The notes under the pieces: model-generated | What the model was told of the DNA's origin: nothing | Database searches by the model: none | The model's input: only the letters and a program-made list of their open reading frames with translations | In this document: piece after piece, positions 1 to 6,668 of the stretch | Layout of the letters: each line of letters starts with the position of its first letter | Position numbering within the stretch: position 1 is the stretch's first letter | Program-made: the position numbers and the translations under genes | DNA from: Alphaproteobacteria bacterium | GTDB taxonomy: Bacteria; Pseudomonadota; Alphaproteobacteria; Rickettsiales; JAFLCR01 | Assembly: GCA_017302755.1 (NCBI GenBank) | Contig: JAFLCR010000024.1 | Span: forward strand, 1-15,703 | Direction of reading: 5' to 3' | Length of the DNA: 15,703 nucleotides

Positions 1-594
1 CATCTTCTTCGTGCCGTCGCGCAGGCTCATCACCCGCGTCGCCTGGCCGAGAATCACGGGTTCCGGCAGCGGGAAATATTCCACGCCGTAGGCGCGGTTA
101 AACGCCGCCGCGATGTCGCGCGCCAGTTCCAGATGCTGTTTCTGATCTTCCCCAACCGGCACGTGCGTGGCGCGGTAAGCGAGAATATCCGCCGCCATGA
201 GCACGGGATAAGCATAGAGCCCAAGCCCCGCGTTCTCTTTTTGCTTGCCGGCTTTTTCCTTGAATTGCGTCATGCGGTTGAGCCAGCCCAGCGGCGTGTG
301 GCATGCCAGAATCCAGTTTAACTCCGCGTGGGCGGGGACGGTGGACTGAGCGAATATGGCGCAGGTTTTAGTGTCAATGCCGCTCGCGATATAGGCCGCC
401 GCCACCTCGCGCGTCGCGGCGCGCAGCTCGTCGGGGTTCTGGAAAACCGTGATGGCGTGCAGATCGGCCAGCATGAAATAGCAGGCATAATCCTTCTGCA
501 GCTTTACCCAGTTGCGGATAGCCCCCAGGTAATTACCCAGATGCAGGCGACCGGTCGGTTGAATGCCGGAAAGAATAGTCGGTTGTTGTGACAT
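1..594 (-). CDS. trpS: Tryptophanyl-tRNA synthetase, partial (C-terminal part beyond window)
   Basis: Cytoplasmic class I aminoacyl-tRNA synthetase that charges tRNA-Trp. Exactly 198 codons read open from the ATG at 594 to the window edge. Residues 1-20 contain the family opening SGIQPTGRLHLGNYLGA, where HLGN is the HIGH-type ATP-binding motif. Further on are the Rossmann-fold segments FMLADLHAIT, and YPVLMAADILAYRATHVPVG with the adjoining DQKQHLELARDIA, which are typical of bacterial TrpS. The last residues visible, DGTKKM, are the beginning of the KMSKS loop, so the cut falls inside the catalytic domain and the anticodon-binding helices lie outside. It sits 20 bp after the RDD gene on the same strand with no visible terminator, so it is probably cotranscribed with the bioF-bioC-bioD-RDD run. 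No strong ribosome binding site is visible. Identification is secure. Confidence 0.95.
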   Translation of the reverse strand, partial: MSQQPTILSGIQPTGRLHLGNYLGAIRNWVKLQKDYACYFMLADLHAITVFQNPDELRAATREVAAAYIASGIDTKTCAIFAQSTVPAHAELNWILACHTPLGWLNRMTQFKEKAGKQKENAGLGLYAYPVLMAADILAYRATHVPVGEDQKQHLELARDIAAAFNRAYGVEYFPLPEPVILGQATRVMSLRDGTKKM

Positions 595-614
595 GACGGT
601 TCTATAGATTGCTC

Positions 615-1280
615 TTAATCGCGTTTCAATTTGCTTCGTACCCAGCGGTATAGGAATTTGATGCTGAAGGGCGTTTCCGGATCCTTGATAACCACGGTCC
701 CGGCGATCATGTCATGCCAGCCGCGCTTCTTGCGGTTCCACCCGATCCACAGCATGCCGAGCAGCAGCGGCAGCAGAGACACCAGATACGCCGAATACCG
801 CACCACGCCCCGCCCCAGCGAAGGCTTTTCCAAGGTTTCAGCATTCACCACGCGCATGCCCATCAGCATCTTGCCGGGCGTCGCGCCTTTCCACATCCAC
901 ATCGGAACCACGATCAACCCCACGACAAGAAACTGGAAAGCGTAGTTCATGGCCGCCTTTTCCCAGAGGTGGTTCGCTGTCGCGTAATCCAGAAACTCGG
1001 CGATGAGCGAGGCGAAAATCATCCACCGCTCGTCCTGGGGAAGCTGATCGAAATTGGCGGGCGGCATCAGCCGCGCCTGGTAATTGTCCAGCGGCCCCAC
1101 GATGATGTACGACCCGACATTAAAAACCGGCATCAATAAAAACGCACCCAGCAGCGAATCAATCGTCGAGGCCATCATGCGGGCGTTGAAGCCCGCATAG
1201 GCGACCGCCTTGGGCGCCTCTTCCTCGGTCGGCTGGTTGCCGAGCACGGTTTCTTCCACTTGTTTGTCTGTCGGCTGCAT
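615..1280 (-). CDS. RDD family integral membrane protein
   Basis: A 221-residue membrane protein of the RDD family, which is named for conserved Arg-Asp-Asp residues and whose members are mostly of unknown or only loosely transport-related function. The N-terminal 25 residues are acidic and hydrophilic. The first RDD signature is FNARMMASTIDSLLGA at about 31-46, where R34 and D41 fit the conserved positions. Three likely membrane spans lie at about 41-61, 110-130 and 162-181. The conserved loop KGATPGKMLMGMRVV is at 131-145, and the ending RGWHDMIAGTVVIKD at 186-200 supplies the last Asp. AGGA about 6 nt before the ATG supports this start. It lies 23 bp downstream of bioD and 20 bp upstream of trpS, so it is probably part of the same transcript. 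A role in biotin metabolism is not implied by the sequence. The family call is secure but the function is unknown. Confidence 0.9.
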   Translation of the reverse strand: MQPTDKQVEETVLGNQPTEEEAPKAVAYAGFNARMMASTIDSLLGAFLLMPVFNVGSYIIVGPLDNYQARLMPPANFDQLPQDERWMIFASLIAEFLDYATANHLWEKAAMNYAFQFLVVGLIVVPMWMWKGATPGKMLMGMRVVNAETLEKPSLGRGVVRYSAYLVSLLPLLLGMLWIGWNRKKRGWHDMIAGTVVIKDPETPFSIKFLYRWVRSKLKRD

Positions 1281-1303
1281 TGGTAATCCTGAAAATGCGG
1301 TTC

Positions 1304-1978
1304 TTATCCCATAGTGGTAAACAAATCCGGCACGGATGGCCAGAGGGGTGGTGGTCCGGCCAGGCGCGGCACGACCGCAAACGGCACGCCCGGGGCAAAG
1401 CCGCGCAATGACGCTTCGGTTTCAGCCAGCGGCATCGGGGATTGCACGGATTCGCTGATCACAAGCAGCAAGGGATGAACTCCCCTCGCCTTCAGCACTT
1501 CCAGCGCCGTCAGCGTATGGCTGAGCGTGCCGAGATAGCTGCCCGCGACCAGCACTACCTCCGCGCCAAGCGGCTCAATGACTTCCAGAAAGGTTTGCTT
1601 CGTGGCGATGGGCGCCATCACCCCGCCCGCTCCCTCGATAAAAGCAATCTCATGCCCTTCCGCCTGCTTACGGCAATAATTGACGATCTCAGAAGCGCTG
1701 AGCGTCGCCCCCGCCCGTGCCGCCGCGATATGCGGGGAGACGGGATCCGCAAACCGCCAGGGAGAGATGCGGGCAATCTCTTCCTCCGTTGCCGCGAGCC
1801 CCTGAGCGGCCAGCAGCTGATGCGTATCGCTATCCGCGCCGCCATCCCAGCCGCTGATGACGGGCTTGAGCGCCAGCGTCTTCTTCCCCGCCGCCCGCGC
1901 CTGATGGGCAAGCGCCGCCGTCACCAGTGTCTTGCCGACGCCTGTGCCGGTCGCGGTCACGCAGATCATGCGGGTCAC
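1304..1978 (-). CDS. bioD: Dethiobiotin synthetase
   Basis: ATP-dependent carboxylase that closes the ureido ring of 7,8-diaminopelargonic acid with CO2 to make dethiobiotin, the penultimate biotin step, in the cytoplasm. It is 224 residues, the usual family size. The P-loop is GTGVGKT at 11-17. KPVISG at 38-43 matches the substrate lysine region, SPHIAA follows at about 81-86, and EGAGGVM at 115-121 is the second nucleotide/substrate signature. The start used is the GTG at 1978, whose GTGA overlaps the bioC stop (4 bp) and implies translational coupling. An ATG three codons inside (1969) would also leave an intact protein. It is the third gene of the bioF-bioC-bioD run. Identification is secure and the exact start is less so. 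Confidence 0.95.
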   Translation of the reverse strand: MTRMICVTATGTGVGKTLVTAALAHQARAAGKKTLALKPVISGWDGGADSDTHQLLAAQGLAATEEEIARISPWRFADPVSPHIAAARAGATLSASEIVNYCRKQAEGHEIAFIEGAGGVMAPIATKQTFLEVIEPLGAEVVLVAGSYLGTLSHTLTALEVLKARGVHPLLLVISESVQSPMPLAETEASLRGFAPGVPFAVVPRLAGPPPLWPSVPDLFTTMG

Positions 1979-2721
1979 GGCTTCTGGGCCTCGATACCGA
2001 CCAGTTCCCAGGTCGCGGGCACGCTGTCTTCGTTTTCGGCGTGGCGCAGCACATAGGCCTCCTCCATGCGCCGGAACAGCGACGCGCTGGAAAGCCCCCG
2101 GTGGCGGTGGGCGTGGGTATTCGTCGCCCCGAGCTTGGACAGCGTGCGCATCAGCGCCTGAACACTGAGATAGTTAAGCACGTGCGGCTCGACCGTGATC
2201 TTTACCCCGGCGAAACCGGCGCGTTCCGCCAGCCCTTCCAGTGCCTTGACGGGAAGAAACTCATGCACGCGCGGCGATTTGTCGATTTCCAGAAATGCCT
2301 CGCGAAGCTCCTTCAGCGTGCTGGGGCCGAGCGTCACCGCCACCAGCCGCCCGCCGGGCTTCAGCACGCGGAACATTTCGGCAAAGGTCTCTTCCTGCTT
2401 CACCACCCATTGCAGCATCAGGCTGCTGCCGATGTCGTCGAACGAAGCGTCGGCGAACGGCAGGGCCGCCGCGTCGGCGCAGACGGACACTCCTTGAAGC
2501 GCCGCCCGCTGGCACATGCCGGGCGCAAGGTCGAGTTGCACGATATGGCCGCCGGGAAGCTTGCGCGCCAGTTCACCCGTGCCGCAGCCCAGGTCGAGGA
2601 TGCGCCCGTTGCCCATGCGCTCCGCTACCCAGCCCGTGGCGTGGCGCTGCAGCTCGGCGACCGCATCATACGTGTCCGCCGCGCGGGAAAAGCGTTGTCC
2701 GACATGGGGGGAAAGCATCAC
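1975..2721 (-). CDS. bioC: Malonyl-ACP O-methyltransferase (biotin synthesis)
   Basis: SAM-dependent methyltransferase. In the known BioC pathway it methylates malonyl-ACP so that fatty acid synthesis can extend it to pimeloyl-ACP methyl ester. It is 248 residues. The opening contains HVGQRFSRAADTYDAVAELQ, typical of BioC (Fxxxa.tYd). Motif I ILDLGCGTGE is at 41-50. An acidic/hydrophobic post-motif region and ALPFADASFDDIGSSLMLQW follow, then KPGGRLVAVTLG, the motif III strand. General class I methyltransferases look similar, but its position between bioF and bioD with 4-bp overlaps on both sides makes BioC the best call. The GTG at 2721 is 7 nt from a strong AGGAGG; an ATG one codon later (2718) is the alternative. 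The matching methyl esterase (BioH, BioG, BioJ or similar) is not seen in the window. Confidence 0.9.
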   Translation of the reverse strand: MMLSPHVGQRFSRAADTYDAVAELQRHATGWVAERMGNGRILDLGCGTGELARKLPGGHIVQLDLAPGMCQRAALQGVSVCADAAALPFADASFDDIGSSLMLQWVVKQEETFAEMFRVLKPGGRLVAVTLGPSTLKELREAFLEIDKSPRVHEFLPVKALEGLAERAGFAGVKITVEPHVLNYLSVQALMRTLSKLGATNTHAHRHRGLSSASLFRRMEEAYVLRHAENEDSVPATWELVGIEAQKP

Positions 2722-3845
2722 GGGGTAACCTCCTTTACGGCTTCGGCCAGGGCATCAATATGCTGATTCTCATGCGCTGAGGAAAAAGTCACGCGCAACC
2801 TTGCCGTGCCCTCGGGCACAGTGGGGGGGCGGATGGCGGTCACCCAGAATCCTTTATCCTTCAGCTTTTCCATTGCCTCTAGGGCCGCGCCCGATTCTCC
2901 CATGATCACCGGCACGATCGGCGACTGCGCCTCCGCCAGCCCCAGCAGGGCAGTGAAACGCCGCGCATGCGCCAGCGTGCGCGCCGCCAGTTCCGGCTCC
3001 GCCTGCATGACGTCAAGCGCCGCATGCGCCGCGGCGATCACCGACGGCGGCAGCGCCGTCGAGAACACCAGGCTCCTGGCGGCGGAGAGCAGATAGTCCA
3101 TGACGCCCGCCGCGCCGCAGGCGAACCCGCCATACGCGCCCAGTGCCTTCGAAAGCGTGCCGATCACCAGATGCGCCGCTTCCAGCCCCTGCGTATCCAT
3201 GCCGTGGGCGTCATCGACGATGAGCCAGGCCTGATGCCTGTCCGCCAGCTCCCCGAGCGCGGCGAGCGGCGCCTTGTCGCCGTCCATGCTGAATACGCTC
3301 TCCGTCAGGATCAGGCAGTTGCCCTTGCCGCGATGCTCCTCCAGCTGCTCCGCGCAATGAGCGAGGTCGTTATGGCGAAAACGCACCAGCTTCGCGCCGG
3401 AAAGCATGGCGCCGTCGAGCATGCTGGCATGACACAGGCGGTCGGCGATGATCACGTCGCCCCTGCCCGCCAGCGCCGGTATCACCCCAATATTGGCCAG
3501 ATAGCCGCTGCCGAAGATGAGCGCCGCCTCCTTGCCCTTCCAGGTGGCCAGGGCTTTTTCGAGCGCGCTGTAGCCAGGGTGGTTGCCAGTCACCAGCCTG
3601 GCCGCCCCCGCTCCCGCGCCGCTTTCGAGCGCGGCCGTGGCGGCGGCAATAACCTTCGGATGCCGCGAAAGACCCAGGTAATCGTTACTGGAAAAACTGA
3701 GATAGGTCTTCCCCTCATGGGTCACCGTCACCGGCGAAGGGCGGGCGAGGCTCACCACCCGGCGCAGCACCCCCCTGGCGGAGAGAGCGGCGGCCTCCTG
3801 CTCGGCGAATTCGCTCAGGGACGGGCGGGCGGCGGAAAGGCTCAT
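2718..3845 (-). CDS. bioF: 8-amino-7-oxononanoate synthase
   Basis: PLP enzyme that condenses pimeloyl-ACP (or pimeloyl-CoA) with L-alanine, releasing CO2, to give 8-amino-7-oxononanoate. It is 375 residues, slightly shorter than the ~384 of E. coli BioF. Visible alpha-oxoamine synthase landmarks are FSSNDYLGLS at 51-60, GNHPGYSALE at 87-96, GSGYLANIGVI at 112-122, DRLCHASMLDGA at 135-146 with the cofactor-stacking His, TESVFSMDGD at 181-190, DDAHG at 211-215, and the PLP-Schiff-base lysine K233 in GTLSKALGAYGG. The stretch between DDAHG and K233 is several residues shorter than in E. coli. The ATG at 3845 opens onto the divergent bioF/bioB region, and no well-placed Shine-Dalgarno is seen. 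It is the first gene of the leftward biotin operon and its GTGA stop overlaps bioC. Confidence 0.95.
   Translation of the reverse strand: MSLSAARPSLSEFAEQEAAALSARGVLRRVVSLARPSPVTVTHEGKTYLSFSSNDYLGLSRHPKVIAAATAALESGAGAGAARLVTGNHPGYSALEKALATWKGKEAALIFGSGYLANIGVIPALAGRGDVIIADRLCHASMLDGAMLSGAKLVRFRHNDLAHCAEQLEEHRGKGNCLILTESVFSMDGDKAPLAALGELADRHQAWLIVDDAHGMDTQGLEAAHLVIGTLSKALGAYGGFACGAAGVMDYLLSAARSLVFSTALPPSVIAAAHAALDVMQAEPELAARTLAHARRFTALLGLAEAQSPIVPVIMGESGAALEAMEKLKDKGFWVTAIRPPTVPEGTARLRVTFSSAHENQHIDALAEAVKEVTP
2729..2734 (-). promoter_or_regulatory. Strong ribosome binding site for bioC
   Basis: AGGAGG (within AAAGGAGG on the minus strand) lies inside the last codons of bioF, 7 nt before the GTG at 2721 and 10 nt before the ATG at 2718. 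The spacing favours the GTG start. It suggests that bioC is initiated efficiently on its own as well as by coupling to bioF. Confidence 0.7.
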
Positions 3846-3861
3846 GTTTTCTGGTGCAATC

Positions 3862-3879
3862 CTTATGTTATATGATAAG
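3862..3879. promoter_or_regulatory. Palindrome in the divergent bioF/bioB promoter region, possible biotin operator
   Basis: The 68-bp gap between the divergent bioF and bioB starts holds CTTAT-(8 nt)-ATAAG at 3862-3879, and nested within it TTAT-ATG-ATAA at 3868-3878. The only good AT-rich -10-like strings lie here too: TATGAT (3871-3876) rightward, and TATAAC or TATCAT leftward. A protein bound here could control both arms of the biotin locus. In alphaproteobacteria the GntR-type regulator BioR is known to bind TTATMKATAA-like boxes. This site resembles that box but has one extra central base, so assignment to BioR is only a suggestion. No regulator gene is in the window. Confidence 0.45.
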
Positions 3880-3902
3880 TAAACCGTCCCTGGAAATTTC
3901 TC

Positions 3903-3906
3903 AAGG
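3903..3906 (+). promoter_or_regulatory. Ribosome binding site deciding the bioB start
   Basis: AAGG lies 7 nt before the ATG at 3914. The in-frame ATGs upstream at 3854 and 3872 have no ribosome binding site and would place the N-terminus across the promoter palindrome, so 3914 is preferred. Confidence 0.6.
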
Positions 3907-3913
3907 TAACGTG

Positions 3914-4888
3914 ATGACCGTTGCTGCGCGGGTGGTCGCTTCCGACCCCGAACTCCGCCATGACTGGAGCCTCAACGAGGTAAAAGCGCTGTTTGCGCTC
4001 CCATTCAACGATCTGATATTTAAGGCTCAAACCATCCACCGCCGCTATTTCGACCCCAATGCGGTGCAGATTTCGACCCTGCTCAGCATCAAGACCGGCG
4101 GCTGTCCGGAGGATTGCGCCTATTGCCCCCAAAGCGCCGCATACGACACCCCGGTCAAGGCCGAGAAGATGATGGAGGTCCAAACCGTCCTGGCCGACGC
4201 CGCTAAGGCCAAGGCCGCCGGCGCCAGCCGCTTCTGCATGGGCGCCGCGTGGCGCGAGCCCAAGGACCGCGACCTGCCCAAAGTCGCCGCCATGATCAAG
4301 GGCGTGAAGGAAATGGGCCTGGAAACCTGCGTCACCCTCGGCATGCTGAAGCCCCACCAGGCCGAAATGCTGAAAGAGGCGGGCCTCGACTACTACAACC
4401 ACAACCTTGACACCTCCGAAGCCTTCTACGGCGAAATCATCACCACCCGCACCTACCAGGACCGTCTCGACACGTTGGAGAACGTCCGCAAGGCGGGCAT
4501 CTCGGTCTGCTGCGGCGGCATCGTGGGGCTGGGCGAGTCGGAAGACGACCGCGCCTCCATGCTGCACACGCTGGCCACCCTGCCGGAACACCCGGAGAGC
4601 GTGCCCATCAACCTGCTGGTGCAGGTGGAAGGCACTCCGCTGCACGGCGGCGGCGCGGTAGATGCCATCGACTTCGTGCGCACCATCGCGGTGGCGCGCG
4701 TGCTGATGCCAAAGTCGCATGTGCGGCTTTCGGCGGGCCGCGAAGACATGGACGACGCCACCCAGGCGCTCTGTTTCCTGGCGGGGGCGAACTCGATCTT
4801 TTATGGTGAGAAGCTGCTCACCACCCCCAATCCCGACACGTCCCGCGACCGGGCGCTGTTCGACCGGCTGGGGCTGAAGCCTGCTTAA
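3914..4888 (+). CDS. bioB: Biotin synthase (radical SAM)
   Basis: Radical SAM enzyme that inserts sulfur into dethiobiotin to make biotin, using a [4Fe-4S] and a sacrificial [2Fe-2S] cluster. From the ATG at 3914 it has 324 residues. The radical SAM motif GGCPEDCAYCPQSA gives C64, C68 and C71. Counterparts of the [2Fe-2S] ligands known from E. coli are C108 (RFCMG), C139 (LETCV), C199 (SVCCGGIVGLGE) and R271 (VRLSAGRE); the C199-R271 distance of 72 equals that of E. coli C188-R260. YYNHNLDTS and ANSIFYGEKLLTT are further signatures. The reading frame stays open upstream to an ATG at 3854, but those 20 residues lack family similarity and overlap the likely promoter. It diverges from bioF. C200 next to C199 is a small peculiarity. 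Identification is secure. Confidence 0.96.
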   Translation: MTVAARVVASDPELRHDWSLNEVKALFALPFNDLIFKAQTIHRRYFDPNAVQISTLLSIKTGGCPEDCAYCPQSAAYDTPVKAEKMMEVQTVLADAAKAKAAGASRFCMGAAWREPKDRDLPKVAAMIKGVKEMGLETCVTLGMLKPHQAEMLKEAGLDYYNHNLDTSEAFYGEIITTRTYQDRLDTLENVRKAGISVCCGGIVGLGESEDDRASMLHTLATLPEHPESVPINLLVQVEGTPLHGGGAVDAIDFVRTIAVARVLMPKSHVRLSAGREDMDDATQALCFLAGANSIFYGEKLLTTPNPDTSRDRALFDRLGLKPA

Positions 4889-4970
4889 CGGAAGCTTTAT
4901 GTTCCGCCGCCACCGGCCACCGACGAATTAATACAGCCTGCGCTATTGCTTGAGCATCATTCACCTGCTC

Positions 4971-4976
4971 AAGGAG
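4971..4976 (+). promoter_or_regulatory. Ribosome binding site of the 58-codon gene
   Basis: A full AAGGAG lies 7 nt before the ATG at 4984. It is among the best Shine-Dalgarno sequences in the window and is the main argument that the short gene is translated. Confidence 0.75.
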
Positions 4977-4983
4977 TCATCTT

Positions 4984-5160
4984 ATGGCACAAGACAATGC
5001 AGCAACGGGCGGCATGCTCGTCATTCTGGGCATCGTGCTCGCCATCGGCATCGCGATCCTGCTTTACAAGGGCAATATCCTTGGCGGTGAACGCTCCAGC
5101 GGCCCCTCCGTCAACGTGGAAGTGTCGCGTCCGGAAGCTCCGGCAACCCCAGCCCAGTAA
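4984..5160 (+). CDS. Small single-span membrane protein, unknown function
   Basis: A 58-residue protein. The short polar N-terminus MAQDNAATGG is followed by one strongly hydrophobic segment at about 11-28 (LVILGIVLAIGIAILLY), a KGN edge, then a hydrophilic tail ending in VNVEVSRPEAPATPAQ. The likely topology is one transmembrane helix with a Pro/Ala-rich tail. Support for a real gene is the consensus AAGGAG at ideal spacing, an in-frame stop, and a rho-independent terminator starting 8 bp after the stop. It lies 95 bp downstream of bioB with no terminator between, so it may be read from the bioB transcript or from its own promoter. I do not recognise it from a named family; small anchored proteins with this layout are common in alphaproteobacteria. 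A direct role in biotin synthesis is not indicated. Confidence 0.8.
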   Translation: MAQDNAATGGMLVILGIVLAIGIAILLYKGNILGGERSSGPSVNVEVSRPEAPATPAQ

Positions 5161-5167
5161 TATCATG

Positions 5168-5208
5168 AAAGGTCTGCGTTATCCCGGAAGCGGAACGCGG
5201 GCCTTTTT
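5168..5208 (+). terminator. Rho-independent terminator after the 58-codon gene
   Basis: A 13-bp stem (5168-5180 with 5194-5206, including two G-U pairs) around a 13-nt loop runs straight into a T tract (CCTTTTT). It starts 8 bp after the stop at 5160. It should end the bioB plus small-gene transcript and implies that bioA has its own promoter. Confidence 0.85.
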
Positions 5209-5390
5209 AATGGATTCCTTAACCATACACCGTATAGTAGCGTCACGTGAGCCTGCCAAGAGAAGCCAGCCGTCTGAATGAAAGACGCGCGTATTATCTT
5301 CGGCCTCGCGTGGCGGTGCCGGGCGATGATACCCTGCCCCGTCATATGTTCGTGAACGGAATCAGAAAACAGGCCATTCGCTTCCATCCT
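5209..5390 (+). other. Leader region between terminator and the preferred bioA start
   Basis: About 180 bp with no confidently assigned gene. A -10-like TATAGT lies at 5233-5238 without a convincing -35. The bioA frame is open back to a GTG at 5247 and includes an ATG at 5346, but none of the three candidate starts has a Shine-Dalgarno, and the extra N-terminal residues do not resemble BioA. A 25-residue ORF in another frame (ATG at 5278, stop at 5355) lies here too. The region may be an untranslated leader, a leader-peptide region, or a real N-terminal extension; the sequence alone does not decide. Confidence 0.4.
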
Positions 5391-6668
5391 ATGCATCCCG
5401 ACTCTCCTTCCTGGCAGCGCGACGGCTTGCCTCATGTCTGGATGCCCTACACCCAGCACCAGACCGCCCCCCTTCCCCTTCCGGTGAAGGCGACGAATGG
5501 CTGCCGCATCATCCTTGAAGACGGGCGCGAGCTGATCGACGGCCTTTCCTCCTGGTGGAGCGCCTGCCACGGCTACAACCACCCGCACATTCTGAAGGCG
5601 CTGCATGACCAGCTTGAGAAGATGCCGCACGTCATGTTCGCTGGGCTGCATCACGAGCCGGCGCTCACACTTGCGAAACGCCTTTGCCGCATCGCGCCCG
5701 CGGGCCTCACCCGCGCATTTTATTCCGATTCCGGCTCCACCGCCGTCGAGGTGGCGCTCAAGATGGCGGCGCAGTACTGGCGCAACAAAGGCGACAAGCA
5801 ACGCACGAAATTCCTTTGCTTCAGGCATGGCTATCATGGCGACACAATGGGCGGCATGTCCGTTTCCGACCCCGAGGGCATCCACCAGGCTTTCGGCGGC
5901 GCCTACGCGCCGATGCAGTTCTCCGTGGACTTGCCCACGGACGAATACGGCTTCGCGGAATTCCAAAACCTGCTCGACGGCCTGCACAAGCAGATGGCGG
6001 GGGTGATCATCGAACCGTTGGTGCAGGCGGCAGGCGGATTCCGCTTCCACTCGCCAGACATGCTCGCCGAAATCCACCGTCTGTGCAAAGAACGCGGACT
6101 GCTCTTCATTGCCGACGAAATCGCCACTGGCTTCGGTCGCACCGGCCTCATGTTCGCCTGCGGGGAAGCGGGCATCAGCCCTGACATTCTTTGCCTGGGC
6201 AAGGCGCTGACCGGCGGCGCGCTTCCTTTCGCTGTCACCCTTGCGACGGAAACCATCTTCGAGGCCTTCCTGGGCGAGAAACAGGAGAAAAGCTTCATGC
6301 ACGGCCCCACCTACATGGCGAACCCCATGGGCTGCGCCGCGGCCCTCGCCTCGCTCGACCTGTTTGAGCAGGAACCGCGCCTGGCCCAGGTGGAGACCAT
6401 CGAACAGCAGCTGCGCACAGAGCTTGCTCCCATACGCAGAATTTCCGGCGTGCGCGACGTGCGCGTGAAAGGGGCGATCGGCGTCATCGAATGGGAAAAC
6501 GGCATGCTGGATTTGCCGAAGCTGCGGCAACGCTTCCCGGAATGCGGCGTCTGGCTACGGCCGTTCGGCAACTGGATGTACGTGATGCCGCCCTTCACGA
6601 TTTCAGAAAGCGAACTCCGCCAGCTTACTGCAGCGCTCATGCAAACAGCGAAAGAAATGGGCGCTTAA
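5391..6668 (+). CDS. bioA: Adenosylmethionine-8-amino-7-oxononanoate aminotransferase
   Basis: PLP aminotransferase that uses S-adenosylmethionine as amino donor to convert 8-amino-7-oxononanoate to 7,8-diaminopelargonic acid. From the ATG at 5391 it has 425 residues, against 429 in E. coli. Signatures are VWMPYTQ at 16-22, SSWWSACHGYNHP at 53-65 with the paired Trp of the substrate pocket, SDSGSTAVEVALKMAAQYW at 112-130, HGYHGDT at 146-152, ADEIATGFGRTG at 241-252 with the PLP-binding Asp, and the Schiff-base lysine K271 in CLGKALTGG. HGPTYMANPMGCAAAL and NWMYVMPPF complete the class III pattern. Longer starts (ATG 5346, GTG 5247) are possible but unsupported by a ribosome binding site or homology. 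It ends convergently with the next minus-strand gene, overlapping by 4 bp. Confidence 0.93.
   Translation: MHPDSPSWQRDGLPHVWMPYTQHQTAPLPLPVKATNGCRIILEDGRELIDGLSSWWSACHGYNHPHILKALHDQLEKMPHVMFAGLHHEPALTLAKRLCRIAPAGLTRAFYSDSGSTAVEVALKMAAQYWRNKGDKQRTKFLCFRHGYHGDTMGGMSVSDPEGIHQAFGGAYAPMQFSVDLPTDEYGFAEFQNLLDGLHKQMAGVIIEPLVQAAGGFRFHSPDMLAEIHRLCKERGLLFIADEIATGFGRTGLMFACGEAGISPDILCLGKALTGGALPFAVTLATETIFEAFLGEKQEKSFMHGPTYMANPMGCAAALASLDLFEQEPRLAQVETIEQQLRTELAPIRRISGVRDVRVKGAIGVIEWENGMLDLPKLRQRFPECGVWLRPFGNWMYVMPPFTISESELRQLTAALMQTAKEMGA

Noticed and set aside
2967..3875. 302-codon frame antisense to bioF, and a similar 285-codon frame opposite bioB (3863-4720)
   Set aside because: Arg/His/Ala-rich low-information translations opposite genes with all catalytic motifs; typical shadows.
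4889..4906. Hairpin CGGAA/TTCCG just after bioB as a terminator
   Set aside because: Five-bp stem with an 8-nt loop and no T tract; unlikely to terminate.
5278..5355. 25-residue ORF in the bioA leader
   Set aside because: It has no Shine-Dalgarno and no sign of attenuator coding; recorded only as part of the leader question.
5163..6530. 455-codon open frame antisense to bioA
   Set aside because: It mirrors bioA codon by codon in a GC-rich gene, lacks a ribosome binding site and any recognisable domain; such antisense frames are common at high GC.
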